Below are positions 18,001 through 26,060 of a DNA stretch of 64,000 nt, in pieces. Each line of letters begins with the position of its first letter. Positions within the stretch are counted from its first letter, which is position 1. This DNA is from Fibrobacter succinogenes (GTDB lineage: Bacteria; Fibrobacterota; Fibrobacteria; Fibrobacterales; Fibrobacteraceae). The stretch covers positions 1 through 64,000 of the forward strand of contig CADAWC010000023.1 in assembly GCA_902791475.1 (NCBI GenBank). Direction: 5' to 3'. The translations under genes were made by a program, and so were the position numbers. The notes under the pieces are model-generated. The model was not told where the DNA came from. It did no database searches and saw only the letters and a program-made list of their open reading frames with translations.

Positions 18001-18584
18001 GCCTCGAAGAAGTCGAAAAGCAGTTCGATGACCTCGATCGCGCCCGTGCATCGCTCGACCGCACCATCACAAAGCTCGATGATATAGCCCGCCAGCGCTA
18101 CCTCGATACGTTTGCACGCATCCAGAAGAACTTCCAGTTCGTGTTCAGCAAGCTGTTCCTCAATGGCGAAACGAAGATGAACCTCGTGGAACGTGTGGAC
18201 GAAATGGGCAAGCCGATGGACATTCTCGATGCCGACATCGAAATCAACGTCCGCCCGACCGGTAAGAAGATGCGCGGTATCAAGGCTCTTTCCGGTGGTG
18301 AACACGCGCTTACTGCAACGGCGCTCCTGTTCGCTATTTACATGGAAAAGCCGTCTCCGTACTGCGTGTTGGACGAAGTTGATGGTCCGCTTGATGACGC
18401 TAACGTCGGTCGCTTTATGGCGCTCCTCCGTGAATTCAGTAAGCAGACCTTGTTCATCGTCGTGACGCATAACAAGCGTACCATGGCCGAAGCCGATATG
18501 CTCTACGGTGTGACCCAGGAAATCAAGGGCATTTCCCGCATTGCTAGCGTGCAGCTCGCCGACGCCACTAAGTTTGCTATATAG
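15030..18584 (+). CDS. smc: Chromosome segregation protein SMC
   Basis: This 1184-residue ATPase compacts and segregates the chromosome with ScpA and ScpB. The N-terminal head has [12 protein letters not shown] and Walker A [21 protein letters not shown] (about residues 32-52). Long coiled-coil arms (about 165-505 and 665-1000, very rich in Glu, Arg, Leu) surround a hinge (about 515-660, starting [22 protein letters not shown]). The C-terminal head has the ABC signature [18 protein letters not shown] and Walker B [16 protein letters not shown]. Length and architecture are standard. scpA and scpB are not in the window. Large antisense frames over this gene are compositional shadows. Confidence 0.97.
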   Translation: [1184 protein letters not shown]

Positions 18585-18619
18585 ACCGCTCGGCTCTATT
18601 GTCGTTTTTTTTGTCATCC

Positions 18620-19513
18620 ATGATTCTCTCGTCTTTCGTCTCTCGTCTGCCTTCTCTGAAAGGTTTCGCTCTCGCGGCTGCGTCCGCCATTTGCTACGGC
18701 ACGAACCCGCTGGGCGCCTTGCATTTGTACGCCCAGAATTACTCGCCGGAGACGGTCCTCTTTTACCGTTTTTTCACGGCGGCGATTCTCCTTTTGACTG
18801 TGATTCTCGCGAAGGGCTCGCATTTTAAAATCTCGTTTCGCGAGTTCCTTGCGCTTGTCGCGTTCGGATTCCTCTTTGCGGTAAGTTCGCTTACGTACTA
18901 CGCATCCTTCAAGTACATGGATGCGGGGCTTGCATCCACGCTCCTCTTCTTGTATCCGCTTGAAGTCGCGGTCATCATGTCGCTATTTTTCAAAGAAAAA
19001 ATGAAAAAGAGCGTGATCGCGTCTATCGCAGTTTCGATGGTGGGCGTCTCGCTTTTGTACAATGGCGATAGAGGCTTTTCTGTAAGTTCCATCGGCTGGC
19101 TGTTGGTCTTTATTTCGTCTTTTACTTACGCCATTTATATCGTCATGGCGAATCGCGTGAACCTCCAGATGGGGGCTGTGAAGATGACGTTTTACGCCAT
19201 TTGCTTCTGCCTCGTGTTTTTGCTGCTTTATTCAGTGACACTTGGCGCTGGTTTCCCGCCGCTCTTTACGCAGGCCAGTTCGTGGGGCTGGGGCTTTATG
19301 CTTGGCCTTGTGCCGACGGTGCTCTCGCTCATCTTTATGGTCAAGGCCGTGAAAATCATCGGCTCCACGCCCACGGCAATTCTCGGGGCGCTTGAACCCG
19401 TGACCGCTGTGACCATTGGTGTGACTGTATTCGATGAAACGCTCACCACCCGCCTCATCGCAGGCATCGCCTTGATTCTCGGCTCTGTAGTGCTTGTGGC
19501 CGTGAAAAAGTAG
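18620..19513 (+). CDS. EamA/DMT-family transporter
   Basis: This 297-residue protein has ten hydrophobic segments in two repeated halves, the EamA (drug/metabolite transporter, RhaT/YdcZ-type) pattern. FALAAASAICYGTNPLGA and ETVLFYRFFTAAILLLTVI are typical of the first half; SSFTYAIYIVMANRV and STPTAILGALEPVTAVTIGVTVFDETLT of the second. It probably exports a small metabolite; the substrate cannot be told. An earlier TTG at 18599 is in frame, but ATG 18620 is more likely. The first codons overlap a CTCTCGTCT-type repeat found elsewhere only between genes, so residues 2-10 (ILSSFVSRL) are repeat-derived. Confidence 0.88.
   Translation: MILSSFVSRLPSLKGFALAAASAICYGTNPLGALHLYAQNYSPETVLFYRFFTAAILLLTVILAKGSHFKISFREFLALVAFGFLFAVSSLTYYASFKYMDAGLASTLLFLYPLEVAVIMSLFFKEKMKKSVIASIAVSMVGVSLLYNGDRGFSVSSIGWLLVFISSFTYAIYIVMANRVNLQMGAVKMTFYAICFCLVFLLLYSVTLGAGFPPLFTQASSWGWGFMLGLVPTVLSLIFMVKAVKIIGSTPTAILGALEPVTAVTIGVTVFDETLTTRLIAGIALILGSVVLVAVKK
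18623..18648. repeat. CTCTCGTCT-type repeat overlapping a start region
   Basis: The words TTCTCTCGTC, TTTCGTC and TCTCGTCTGCC lie just after ATG 18620. Related arrays lie just before the MBOAT gene (11270-11285) and ribE (28233-28265). Here the array is translated. Confidence 0.6.
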
Positions 19514-19520
19514 AATAGTC

Positions 19521-19590
19521 GCACCGTAGGTGCCAAACTAAAATCTACTGACTAATGACTATTGACTAATAACCAACAACTAAGTTCTAT
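19521..19590. repeat. GC mini-hairpin plus ACTAATGAC-type array
   Basis: GCACC-GTA-GGTGC (19521-19533) is directly followed by a degenerate array of CTACTGACTAATGACTATTGACTAATAACC (split words, about 19545-19580) and AACTAAGTTCT (about 19579-19589). The order hairpin then array is the same as at 12708. Confidence 0.65.
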
Positions 19591-19693
19591 ATAATACATT
19601 TTACGTTTTTTAGGTCCATTTTTCCGAGCAATTCCTCGTTTTTTCCTCATTTTTCTGGAGCTTTTTAACGGTTCCGTTTGTAAATTTATTTAC

Positions 19694-20755
19694 ATGAAAA
19701 ATTTAATCCAAACTCTTTTGCTTTTTCCGATTGCGGCTCTGTTTGCGTCGTGCAATAACTCAACATCTGGTCCGGAATCATTTCGGGAACCGATAAGTTA
19801 CACTCCAGATGGCAAATGTACGATTGATATGTCGAAGTACAAAACTCAGGAACAGTTGGACTCGTTGCGTACTTTTTGTGATACCATTTTTGTTCATAGT
19901 GTCTTGAATGTTTATAAGGACACTGTTTACGATGATACCGTAATTACAGACAATAAAAAGTACACCAGTTTTATTTACTTTGACCGTTATACGGAAAAAT
20001 CCGATACACTTACTAAGCATAGTGCTGCAAAAAGTGGGACTTCAGGCCCATGCGGTAGAGTTCCTGTTTATTGCAATCTTGATTCCTCTGATACGCAAAA
20101 GACGTTTAGTTGCGAAATTTCCAGTGTGTGTTATATGTATAATCAGACAGATAATCTTGCAACGAGTTCTGCCGAGGTTGCTGTTGTTCGTTTAGATCCT
20201 GTATTAATAACGAATGAGCCACTATGTTCTCAACCGGGGTATCGCTGTGTGCGTGATACTGTTTTCCACGATGCTTTCCATACGACATATCGAACCATTG
20301 CCCGTGATACAACGTTTCTAAATTATGGTCCAAGAGCTTGGACGGATTATGTTCCTGCCATCAATGCGCCCGCATTTGATACGGCTGCGTTCCGCAAAGC
20401 GTTGGACACTCTCGATACGCAAAAGCCAATCTTCGGAATAGATACTTTGTTCTCAGGATATACCATTACGGTGGATGGGTTGCCGAACTGGGCTTCGAAT
20501 AATACTAAATGCACGATGGTAGATTCTTCACGTGTTTGTATTTATAAAGAAATCGAACTTCGTCCCATATCAATGCTTACGACTTACCCAACGCTTTACA
20601 ACAAAAAGCCATTCTATCTTTGGAATAATCTTGAATCGCCTTTGGAAAAAGACACTTTGATTACATGGAAATTGAGATATAGATATTCCGGTGGTCATAA
20701 TTTTGAAGGAAATCGCGACTCGTTAGAAATAACTACGCTTTTTAAGGGAATTTAG
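19694..20755 (+). CDS. Lipoprotein of unknown function with repeated Asp-Thr motifs
   Basis: This 353-residue protein has a lipoprotein signal (LIQTLLLFPIAALFASC, Cys20). The early mature part repeats Asp-Thr words: CDTIFVHSV, KDTVYDDTVITD, EKSDTLTKHS, and later RDTVFHDAFH and RDTTFLNYG. They recall the DTVY segments of the 882-3410 proteins. It contains several Cys pairs (GPCGRVPVYC, FSCEISSVC, LCSQPGYRC) that may form disulfides in the periplasm or on the surface. No enzyme motif was recognised. It is preceded by an AT-rich leader and followed by a 17-base gap to the next gene. Confidence 0.75.
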   Translation: MKNLIQTLLLFPIAALFASCNNSTSGPESFREPISYTPDGKCTIDMSKYKTQEQLDSLRTFCDTIFVHSVLNVYKDTVYDDTVITDNKKYTSFIYFDRYTEKSDTLTKHSAAKSGTSGPCGRVPVYCNLDSSDTQKTFSCEISSVCYMYNQTDNLATSSAEVAVVRLDPVLITNEPLCSQPGYRCVRDTVFHDAFHTTYRTIARDTTFLNYGPRAWTDYVPAINAPAFDTAAFRKALDTLDTQKPIFGIDTLFSGYTITVDGLPNWASNNTKCTMVDSSRVCIYKEIELRPISMLTTYPTLYNKKPFYLWNNLESPLEKDTLITWKLRYRYSGGHNFEGNRDSLEITTLFKGI

Positions 20756-20772
20756 ATTGTTATATTAGCAGC

Positions 20773-21039
20773 ATGCTAAGTACATGTTCAATTTGCAAAA
20801 AGGAATTTAATGACAAGGTGGGGATGTCCCCGATGGAAAGTAACCTTGCCATCCGTTATCGCAATAAAATCGGCAATATTTGCCCCGATTGTCAGGCCGA
20901 AATCCGCAAGACAAAACAGGGGCGGTGGCGGCTTTTCTTCTGGAATGTGAAAGTAGCTCTTTATTGTTTGCGATTCCTTGCGCTTTTTGCGCTCCCGTTT
21001 ATTGCACTCGTTGTTGTTCTTGCGCTTTACGTGCTGTAG
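20773..21039 (+). CDS. Small membrane protein with zinc-ribbon-like motif
   Basis: This 88-residue protein begins with MLSTCSICKKEF and later NICPDCQAEI, giving two CxxC pairs about 35 residues apart, a typical zinc-ribbon spacing. The C-terminal 40 residues are strongly hydrophobic (VALYCLRFLALFALPFIALVVVLALYVL) and should cross the membrane once or twice. The soluble metal-binding part would be cytoplasmic. I do not recognise the family; the function is unknown. It ends before a good terminator, so it may be co-transcribed with the lipoprotein gene 17 bases upstream. Confidence 0.7.
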   Translation: MLSTCSICKKEFNDKVGMSPMESNLAIRYRNKIGNICPDCQAEIRKTKQGRWRLFFWNVKVALYCLRFLALFALPFIALVVVLALYVL

Positions 21040-21063
21040 CTTCTGTATACTTATGTAACAAAA

Positions 21064-21097
21064 TCCCGCGGAAATCTCAATTTTTGCGGGCGTTTTT
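21064..21097 (+). terminator. Rho-independent terminator
   Basis: CCCGC and GCGGG form a 5-bp GC stem around a loop of about 16 bases, in which AAA and TTT can extend the pairing. GTTTTTTG follows the stem. It lies 25 bases after the stop of the zinc-ribbon protein gene. Confidence 0.65.
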
Positions 21098-21167
21098 TGT
21101 ATATATTATTTTAAAAGTTTTTCTACCGCAATGTATTATCCCCGCTTGACGGGCATCATGAGGTCCT

Positions 21168-22916
21168 ATGCTCCTAGAAAAAATCAAGTCCCCTGCCGAC
21201 GTGAAAGCGTTGGACATCAAGAGTCTCGAACAGCTTGCCGCCGAAATGCGCACAGCACTCCTTAAAAAGCTTTCTAAGCGTGGCGGTCACGTGGCGCCGA
21301 ACCTCGGCTTTGTCGAAGGGACGATTGCGCTCCACTACGTTTTTGAATCCCCGAAGGACAAGATTGTCTATGACGTGAGCCACCAGAGCTACAGCCACAA
21401 GATGCTCACGGGCCGTGCCCAGGCGTTCTTGGACGAATCGCATTACGGCGATGTGACTGGCTATAGCGAACCGACTGAAAGTGAACACGATTTCTTTATG
21501 GTGGGGCATACCTCTACGTCGGTGAGCCTTGCGCTTGGCCTTGCGACCGCTCGCGATGTGCTGCGTGAATCTGGCAATGTGATTGCTGTAATTGGTGACG
21601 GTTCCTTGAGCGGTGGCGAAGCGTTTGAAGGTCTTGATAATGCTGGCGAATATGCGACGAATTTTATCGTTGTGTTGAACGATAACGAGATGTCTATCGC
21701 CGAAAACCACGGCGGGCTTTACAAGTCCCTGGCAGAACTTCGCGCGACTGCGGGCAAGTCTGAAAACAATTACTTTAAGTCGCTTGGCTTTGATTACAAG
21801 TATCTTGAACAAGGTAACGATATCGCTTCGCTCATTGAAATTTTCAAGTCCGTGAAAAATTCGACGCGCCCAGTCGTGGTGCATCTGCATACGCAAAAAG
21901 GCCGTGGCTATTCGTATGCCGAACAGAACCGCGAAGGCTGGCATTGGGCGGCTCCGTTCAACATCGAAACGGGCGAAATCAACTGGGGCAGTGGCGAAAA
22001 TTATAGCGAAGTTCTTGGCCTTTACCTCATGGCGAAAATCAAGAGTGACCCGAAGGTTGTCGTGATTCATTCTGCGGTTCCGGCGGGGATTGGCTTTTAT
22101 CCAGCCCGCCGCAAAGAGGCGGGCAAGCAGTATATCGACGTGGGTATTGCTGAGGAACATGCGGTTGCCCTGGCGTCGGGACTTGCGAAGGGCGGGGCCA
22201 AGCCGGTTTACAGTACTCATAGCACGTTTATCCAACGCACCTACGACCAGCTTTCGCAAGACTTGTGCGCGAACAATAATCCGGCGACAATTTTGGTGAC
22301 GATGTCGGGTGCAGACGGCATGAACGATACGACGCACCTTTGCATTTTCGATATTCCGATGCTTTCGAATATCCCGAACTTAGTTTATCTGTGCCCGACG
22401 TGCGTTGAGGAGTTCAAGACGATGGCGGACTGGGCGATTGACCAGACGGAGCATCCGGTGGCGATTCGCATTCCCAATGCCGTGCACCATAGGAGTGATA
22501 TTTTCGAGAAGGATTATTCCGAGCTCAACAAGTTCAAAGTCGTGCATCGTGGCGAGCGTGTGGCTTTGATTGGCCTTGGCGATTTCTACCAGCGAGCCGC
22601 AGCTGTGGCGCTTGAACTGCGTCGCGAAGGCATTGATGCAACGCTTGTGAACCCGCGTTATGCAAGCGGGGTCGATAAGGACTTGCTTTTGGAACTTGCA
22701 AAGACTCACGATGTGTTTGTCTCGCTCGAAAATGGCGTGATCGAGGGTGGTTTTGGTCAAAAGGTCGCGACCTCTCTTGGCGATACAAGTGCGAAGGTGC
22801 TTGTGCGCGGACTTTCCAAGGAGTTCTACGATAAGGTGAGCTTTGCGGATCTCTGTGAGAAAAATCACTTGAATCCGTCGCAGGTCGCAAAAGACGTGAT
22901 GCAGCTTCTATCGTAA
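21168..22916 (+). CDS. dxs: 1-deoxy-D-xylulose-5-phosphate synthase-like ThDP enzyme
   Basis: This 582-residue enzyme belongs to the Dxs group of transketolases. Dxs joins pyruvate and glyceraldehyde-3-phosphate, the first step of the methylerythritol route to isoprenoids and thiamine. ThDP site: GDGSLSGGEAFEGLDNAG followed by LNDNEMSI. The N-terminus has RGGHVAPNLGFVEGTIALHYVF and VYDVSHQSYSHKML. The pyrimidine domain has VGIAEEHAVALASGLAKGG and TFIQRTYDQLSQDL with the conserved Glu. It is shorter than typical Dxs (about 620-640), and several motifs differ (SEHDFFMVGHTSTS, GADGMNDTTH), so it may be a divergent Dxs or a paralogue. No second copy is in the window. Confidence 0.85.
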   Translation: MLLEKIKSPADVKALDIKSLEQLAAEMRTALLKKLSKRGGHVAPNLGFVEGTIALHYVFESPKDKIVYDVSHQSYSHKMLTGRAQAFLDESHYGDVTGYSEPTESEHDFFMVGHTSTSVSLALGLATARDVLRESGNVIAVIGDGSLSGGEAFEGLDNAGEYATNFIVVLNDNEMSIAENHGGLYKSLAELRATAGKSENNYFKSLGFDYKYLEQGNDIASLIEIFKSVKNSTRPVVVHLHTQKGRGYSYAEQNREGWHWAAPFNIETGEINWGSGENYSEVLGLYLMAKIKSDPKVVVIHSAVPAGIGFYPARRKEAGKQYIDVGIAEEHAVALASGLAKGGAKPVYSTHSTFIQRTYDQLSQDLCANNNPATILVTMSGADGMNDTTHLCIFDIPMLSNIPNLVYLCPTCVEEFKTMADWAIDQTEHPVAIRIPNAVHHRSDIFEKDYSELNKFKVVHRGERVALIGLGDFYQRAAAVALELRREGIDATLVNPRYASGVDKDLLLELAKTHDVFVSLENGVIEGGFGQKVATSLGDTSAKVLVRGLSKEFYDKVSFADLCEKNHLNPSQVAKDVMQLLS

Positions 22917-22951
22917 TGACCGAGCGTCGCTAATTTTAGTATTATGTAGCC

Positions 22952-24121
22952 ATGAAAAAAGTTAAAATAATCGTCATGATTATTCCGCTGGTGCTTTTCT
23001 TTATCGCATCGGCGGTTTATGTGTATTTTGCGAATGCCGAAGCATTGCACGATGTGATGCTGGATAGTACGTCCAAAATTGATGTGGACCCCGATATTAT
23101 TGAAAAGTCCCTGTCTAAAGTGCAGGTGGACATGGAACTCGGCGAGCCTTTTAAAGTCTACCCGATAGAGACGAGCCCCGATAGCGAGGAAGTTTTCCGC
23201 TCGACGCTCATTGAGTATCCGTTCGGGAGTTCTCCGCGTGCGGATTCGCAGAACAATGTGAGTTTGCGCGGTATTATTTTGTACGTGCATGGCTACAACG
23301 ATTACTTCTTCCAGAAGGAACTTGCCGAAAAGGCGGACTCTGCGGGCTTTGCATTCTTTGCGATTGATTTGCACTATTGCGGACGCTCGTATGTGGATGG
23401 TGACCCGCGTGGTGACATGCGTAATATCAAGGAGTTTTACGCTGAACTTGATGTTGCTGTAGAACTCAGCAAGAAAATTGCAGTGGACGATTACGAAGAG
23501 GCGGAACGCGTTCCGTTTGTGATTGTGGCGCATTCCCAGGGTGGTTTGATTTCGTCGCTTTACGTGAATGACCGCAGTGATGAACATTTTGCGGCACTCG
23601 TGCTCAATAGTCCGTTCTTGGATATGAACTTTAATTGGTTCCTGCGTAAAATTGGGCTTCCGATTCTTGCCGATTTGTCGATATTTATGCCGGATTTTTC
23701 TGTAGGTTCTACAGGCGACCCGAATTATGCTTATTCCCTTTTGAAACATGAAAAGGGCGAATGGGAGTACAATGAAAATTTGAAGAGTGAATCGCGCCCG
23801 ACGCAATATTTAGGCTGGCTCCGTGCAATTATGAATGGTCAAAAAAGGGTACACTCTAAACTCGATATAAAGTCACCGGTGCTTGTAATGCATGGCGATT
23901 GCTCTGCAGTGGGAGAGGAATGGACGGACGATTATATGCATTGCGATGGGGTACTGAACGTGGAACACATTGAAGAATGGGCTCCGAATTTGGGCGAAAA
24001 GGTGACGACGCGTACAATCCCCGATGGTTTGCACGATTTATTCCTTTCTCGCAAGGATGTTCGCGATAAAGCGTACCAAGAAACGTTTGGCTTTATCGAT
24101 GCCCATGTGAAGAAAGATTAA
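22952..24121 (+). CDS. Alpha/beta hydrolase (serine aminopeptidase S33-type lipase fold), membrane-anchored
   Basis: This 389-residue protein starts with a single hydrophobic anchor (VKIIVMIIPLVLFFIASAVYVYF), so the enzyme probably sits in the periplasm. The hydrolase domain has GIILYVHGYNDYFFQKELAEKA (oxyanion region), the nucleophile elbow VAHSQGGLIS with Ser195, a possible acid residue near LVMHGDCSAVG, and a catalytic His in PDGLHDLFLS. It resembles monoacylglycerol lipase-like or S33-type hydrolases. The substrate is unknown: a lipid, ester or peptide is possible. It starts 35 bases after the Dxs-like gene; co-transcription is possible. Confidence 0.85.
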   Translation: MKKVKIIVMIIPLVLFFIASAVYVYFANAEALHDVMLDSTSKIDVDPDIIEKSLSKVQVDMELGEPFKVYPIETSPDSEEVFRSTLIEYPFGSSPRADSQNNVSLRGIILYVHGYNDYFFQKELAEKADSAGFAFFAIDLHYCGRSYVDGDPRGDMRNIKEFYAELDVAVELSKKIAVDDYEEAERVPFVIVAHSQGGLISSLYVNDRSDEHFAALVLNSPFLDMNFNWFLRKIGLPILADLSIFMPDFSVGSTGDPNYAYSLLKHEKGEWEYNENLKSESRPTQYLGWLRAIMNGQKRVHSKLDIKSPVLVMHGDCSAVGEEWTDDYMHCDGVLNVEHIEEWAPNLGEKVTTRTIPDGLHDLFLSRKDVRDKAYQETFGFIDAHVKKD

Positions 24122-24234
24122 ATTTTGTATGCTTTGCCTCATTCTGTCTCCAATGGGGGAAAGAATCCGGTGCATTTTGTATCATGTTTAAAAAACATGT
24201 TATCTTTTACTCTGAATTATCAAGGAGTTTTTTG

Positions 24235-24675
24235 ATGAATAAATTTTTGGCTATTTCTTTTTGTGCAATGATGCTTGCTACGGCTTGTAATTCTTCTGAA
24301 GAACCGAAGCAACAGGCGACTGCAAAAAAGGTCGAGGCAGTTCAGCCGGCCGCAGCTGTTGTTGAACAGAAAGTAGCTCCGATTACAACGGTGGATTGGC
24401 AGAAGGCTTTTGAAATGCATAAGGCTGGTGCTGTCCTTATTGACGTGCGTACCCCGGCCGAAGTGGCAAAGGGTATGGCCGCTGCAACTGCAATCAACAT
24501 TCCGCTTCAGGAAATGCCGCAGCGCTTGAGCGAATTCCCGAAGGACAGGGATTTGCTGATTTACTGCCGCAGTGGCAAGCGTAGCATGGCCGCTTCCAAG
24601 TTCCTCGTTGAAAACGGTTACACCCGTGTGTTCAACGTCGAAGGTGGCATCCTCGCTCTCCCGCCGCAGAACTAA
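24235..24675 (+). CDS. Rhodanese-domain lipoprotein
   Basis: From ATG 24235, preceded by AAGGAG, this is a 146-residue lipoprotein; an in-frame ATG at 24184 has no ribosome site. The signal ends in the lipobox ATAC (MMLATACNSS). An Ala/Lys/Val-rich linker follows, then a single rhodanese domain: VLIDVRTPAEVAKG, INIPLQEM and the active loop IYCRSGKRSMAAS with the catalytic Cys. C-terminal GYTRVFNVEGGIL is typical. Single-domain rhodaneses move sulfane sulfur or serve in periplasmic thiol chemistry. The precise role is unknown. A lipid anchor places it outside the cytoplasm. Confidence 0.9.
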   Translation: MNKFLAISFCAMMLATACNSSEEPKQQATAKKVEAVQPAAAVVEQKVAPITTVDWQKAFEMHKAGAVLIDVRTPAEVAKGMAAATAINIPLQEMPQRLSEFPKDRDLLIYCRSGKRSMAASKFLVENGYTRVFNVEGGILALPPQN

Positions 24676-24703
24676 TTACGGCGTTGTCATCTAGAAACAC
24701 CAT

Positions 24704-24760
24704 CATCATGGCACATCATCCCGGCTTGTCATCCCGGACTCCGTTCCGGGACGGGATTGC
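24704..24760. repeat. REP-like palindromes
   Basis: CATCCCGGCTTGTCATCCCGG and CCCGGA-ctccgt-TCCGGG (24733-24750) form the typical GTCATCCCGGA type of repetitive extragenic palindrome. It resembles the elements at 5199-5385. It lies between the rhodanese gene and ribD. Confidence 0.6.
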
Positions 24761-24780
24761 CATCTTGGGTTGCTAAAAAC

Positions 24781-26052
24781 ATGACTCCAGAAATCACAAA
24801 CTTCATGCAGTTTGCCTTAGAGCAAGCTTTCTTTGCGATTGGTGAGAGCCGCCCGAATCCGGCGGTCGGTGCCGTAGTCGTCAAAGATGGAATTGTCGTG
24901 GGGAAGGGGCGCACGCAGCGTCCTGGGAGTGCTCATGCCGAAGTCATGGCATTACGCGATGCGGGTGAACTCGCTCGCGGAGCCTCTATTTTTGTGACTC
25001 TGGAACCGTGTTGCCATTATGGTCGCACGCCGCCTTGCACCAAGGCGATTATTGAAGCGGGAATCCAGAAAGTCTATTTTGCACATTCCGACCCGAATCC
25101 CGTTGTGCATGGGAAATCTCGCAAGATTCTCGAAGAGGCGGGTATTGAAGTTCACGAGGGCGTGGACGCTTGCATTCTTGCTTACGTTGAGGATTGCTCG
25201 AACGGTGAATCTTGTACGGAATGCCGCGTCTTTGAGTTTACGAGCTCGTTGCCGTTGGATAAAGCTTCTCGAGAAGCCGAAGGTCGAGCGGTCTTTGCCG
25301 AAGTCGAACGCTATTTTGAAGCGTATGATTATTTTGTACGCACCAAGCGCACCTTTGTGGAAGTCAAGTCTGCTGTTTCTCAGGATGGCTTTATGGGCTG
25401 CGTGGATAAGGCGGGGAACCATTTGCCGCTAGCGATTACAAAGCAAGGCGCAAACTGTTGGAATCATGAACTCCGTGCGATGAGTGATGCTGTTCTTGTT
25501 GGTGCGGGCACGCTCCTTGCCGATAACCCGGGCCTTGGCGTGCGTTATGCCGCAGGCAACAATCCTGTGAAAATCGTTTGGGCGGGGCATCACGAATTTA
25601 CTGCTGACGAAATTTCGCGTTTGAAAATTTTCAGTGTTAGCGATGTTAAGCCAATTGTATTTTCGTGCGTTGCGCAACCGAAATTGCTGAATGTTGCGGA
25701 ATGCGTTATACTCTTAAACGATTCTTTTGCCGAAAACTGGCATGCGATGGTTGACGATTTGTCTGCTCGCGGAATGCACCGCCTGATGGTGGAACCGGGT
25801 GCACGCCTTGCCCGCGAACTGTTCAACGACGAATCTCGCAATCTCTCGCAAACGCAAAATGCGCAGCCTTTATGGAACCGCCTTGATTTTTGGCGTTCTA
25901 CCGATCCTTCCGTTGATATTGCCCTTGAAAATCTCATCGAGTCTGGCGCCGTCAAGGCTGGCCTCGAATACCCCGAATTGCCCGCTAACATCGTTGCCAA
26001 AGAATCCGCCGTCATCGGCCCCGATGTCTTGACGGTGTATTATCCGGGATAA
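24781..26052 (+). CDS. ribD: Bifunctional riboflavin biosynthesis deaminase/reductase RibD
   Basis: This 423-residue enzyme deaminates and then reduces the pyrimidine intermediate from GTP in riboflavin synthesis. The N-terminal deaminase domain has ESRPNPAVGAVVVKDG, the zinc ligands HAEVMAL and EPCCHYGRTPPCTKAI, and SDPNPVVHGKS. The reductase domain starts near RTFVEVKSAVSQDGFM and has LVGAGTLLADNPGLGVR and LMVEPGARLARELF. ATG 24781 is chosen; a TTG 24 bases earlier adds nothing conserved. It is longer than the usual 360-370 residues, mainly because of a Cys- and Glu-rich insert (about residues 138-185, with CSNGESCTEC) between the two domains. The other riboflavin genes lie 2.2 kb downstream. 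Confidence 0.93.
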   Translation: MTPEITNFMQFALEQAFFAIGESRPNPAVGAVVVKDGIVVGKGRTQRPGSAHAEVMALRDAGELARGASIFVTLEPCCHYGRTPPCTKAIIEAGIQKVYFAHSDPNPVVHGKSRKILEEAGIEVHEGVDACILAYVEDCSNGESCTECRVFEFTSSLPLDKASREAEGRAVFAEVERYFEAYDYFVRTKRTFVEVKSAVSQDGFMGCVDKAGNHLPLAITKQGANCWNHELRAMSDAVLVGAGTLLADNPGLGVRYAAGNNPVKIVWAGHHEFTADEISRLKIFSVSDVKPIVFSCVAQPKLLNVAECVILLNDSFAENWHAMVDDLSARGMHRLMVEPGARLARELFNDESRNLSQTQNAQPLWNRLDFWRSTDPSVDIALENLIESGAVKAGLEYPELPANIVAKESAVIGPDVLTVYYPG

Positions 26053-26060
26053 TAGCTTTT

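Noticed and set aside
16638-18617. Long antisense frame of 659 codons over smc
   Set aside because: Its Phe/His/Arg-rich product is the typical mirror of Glu/Arg/Lys coiled-coil codons; smc is certain.
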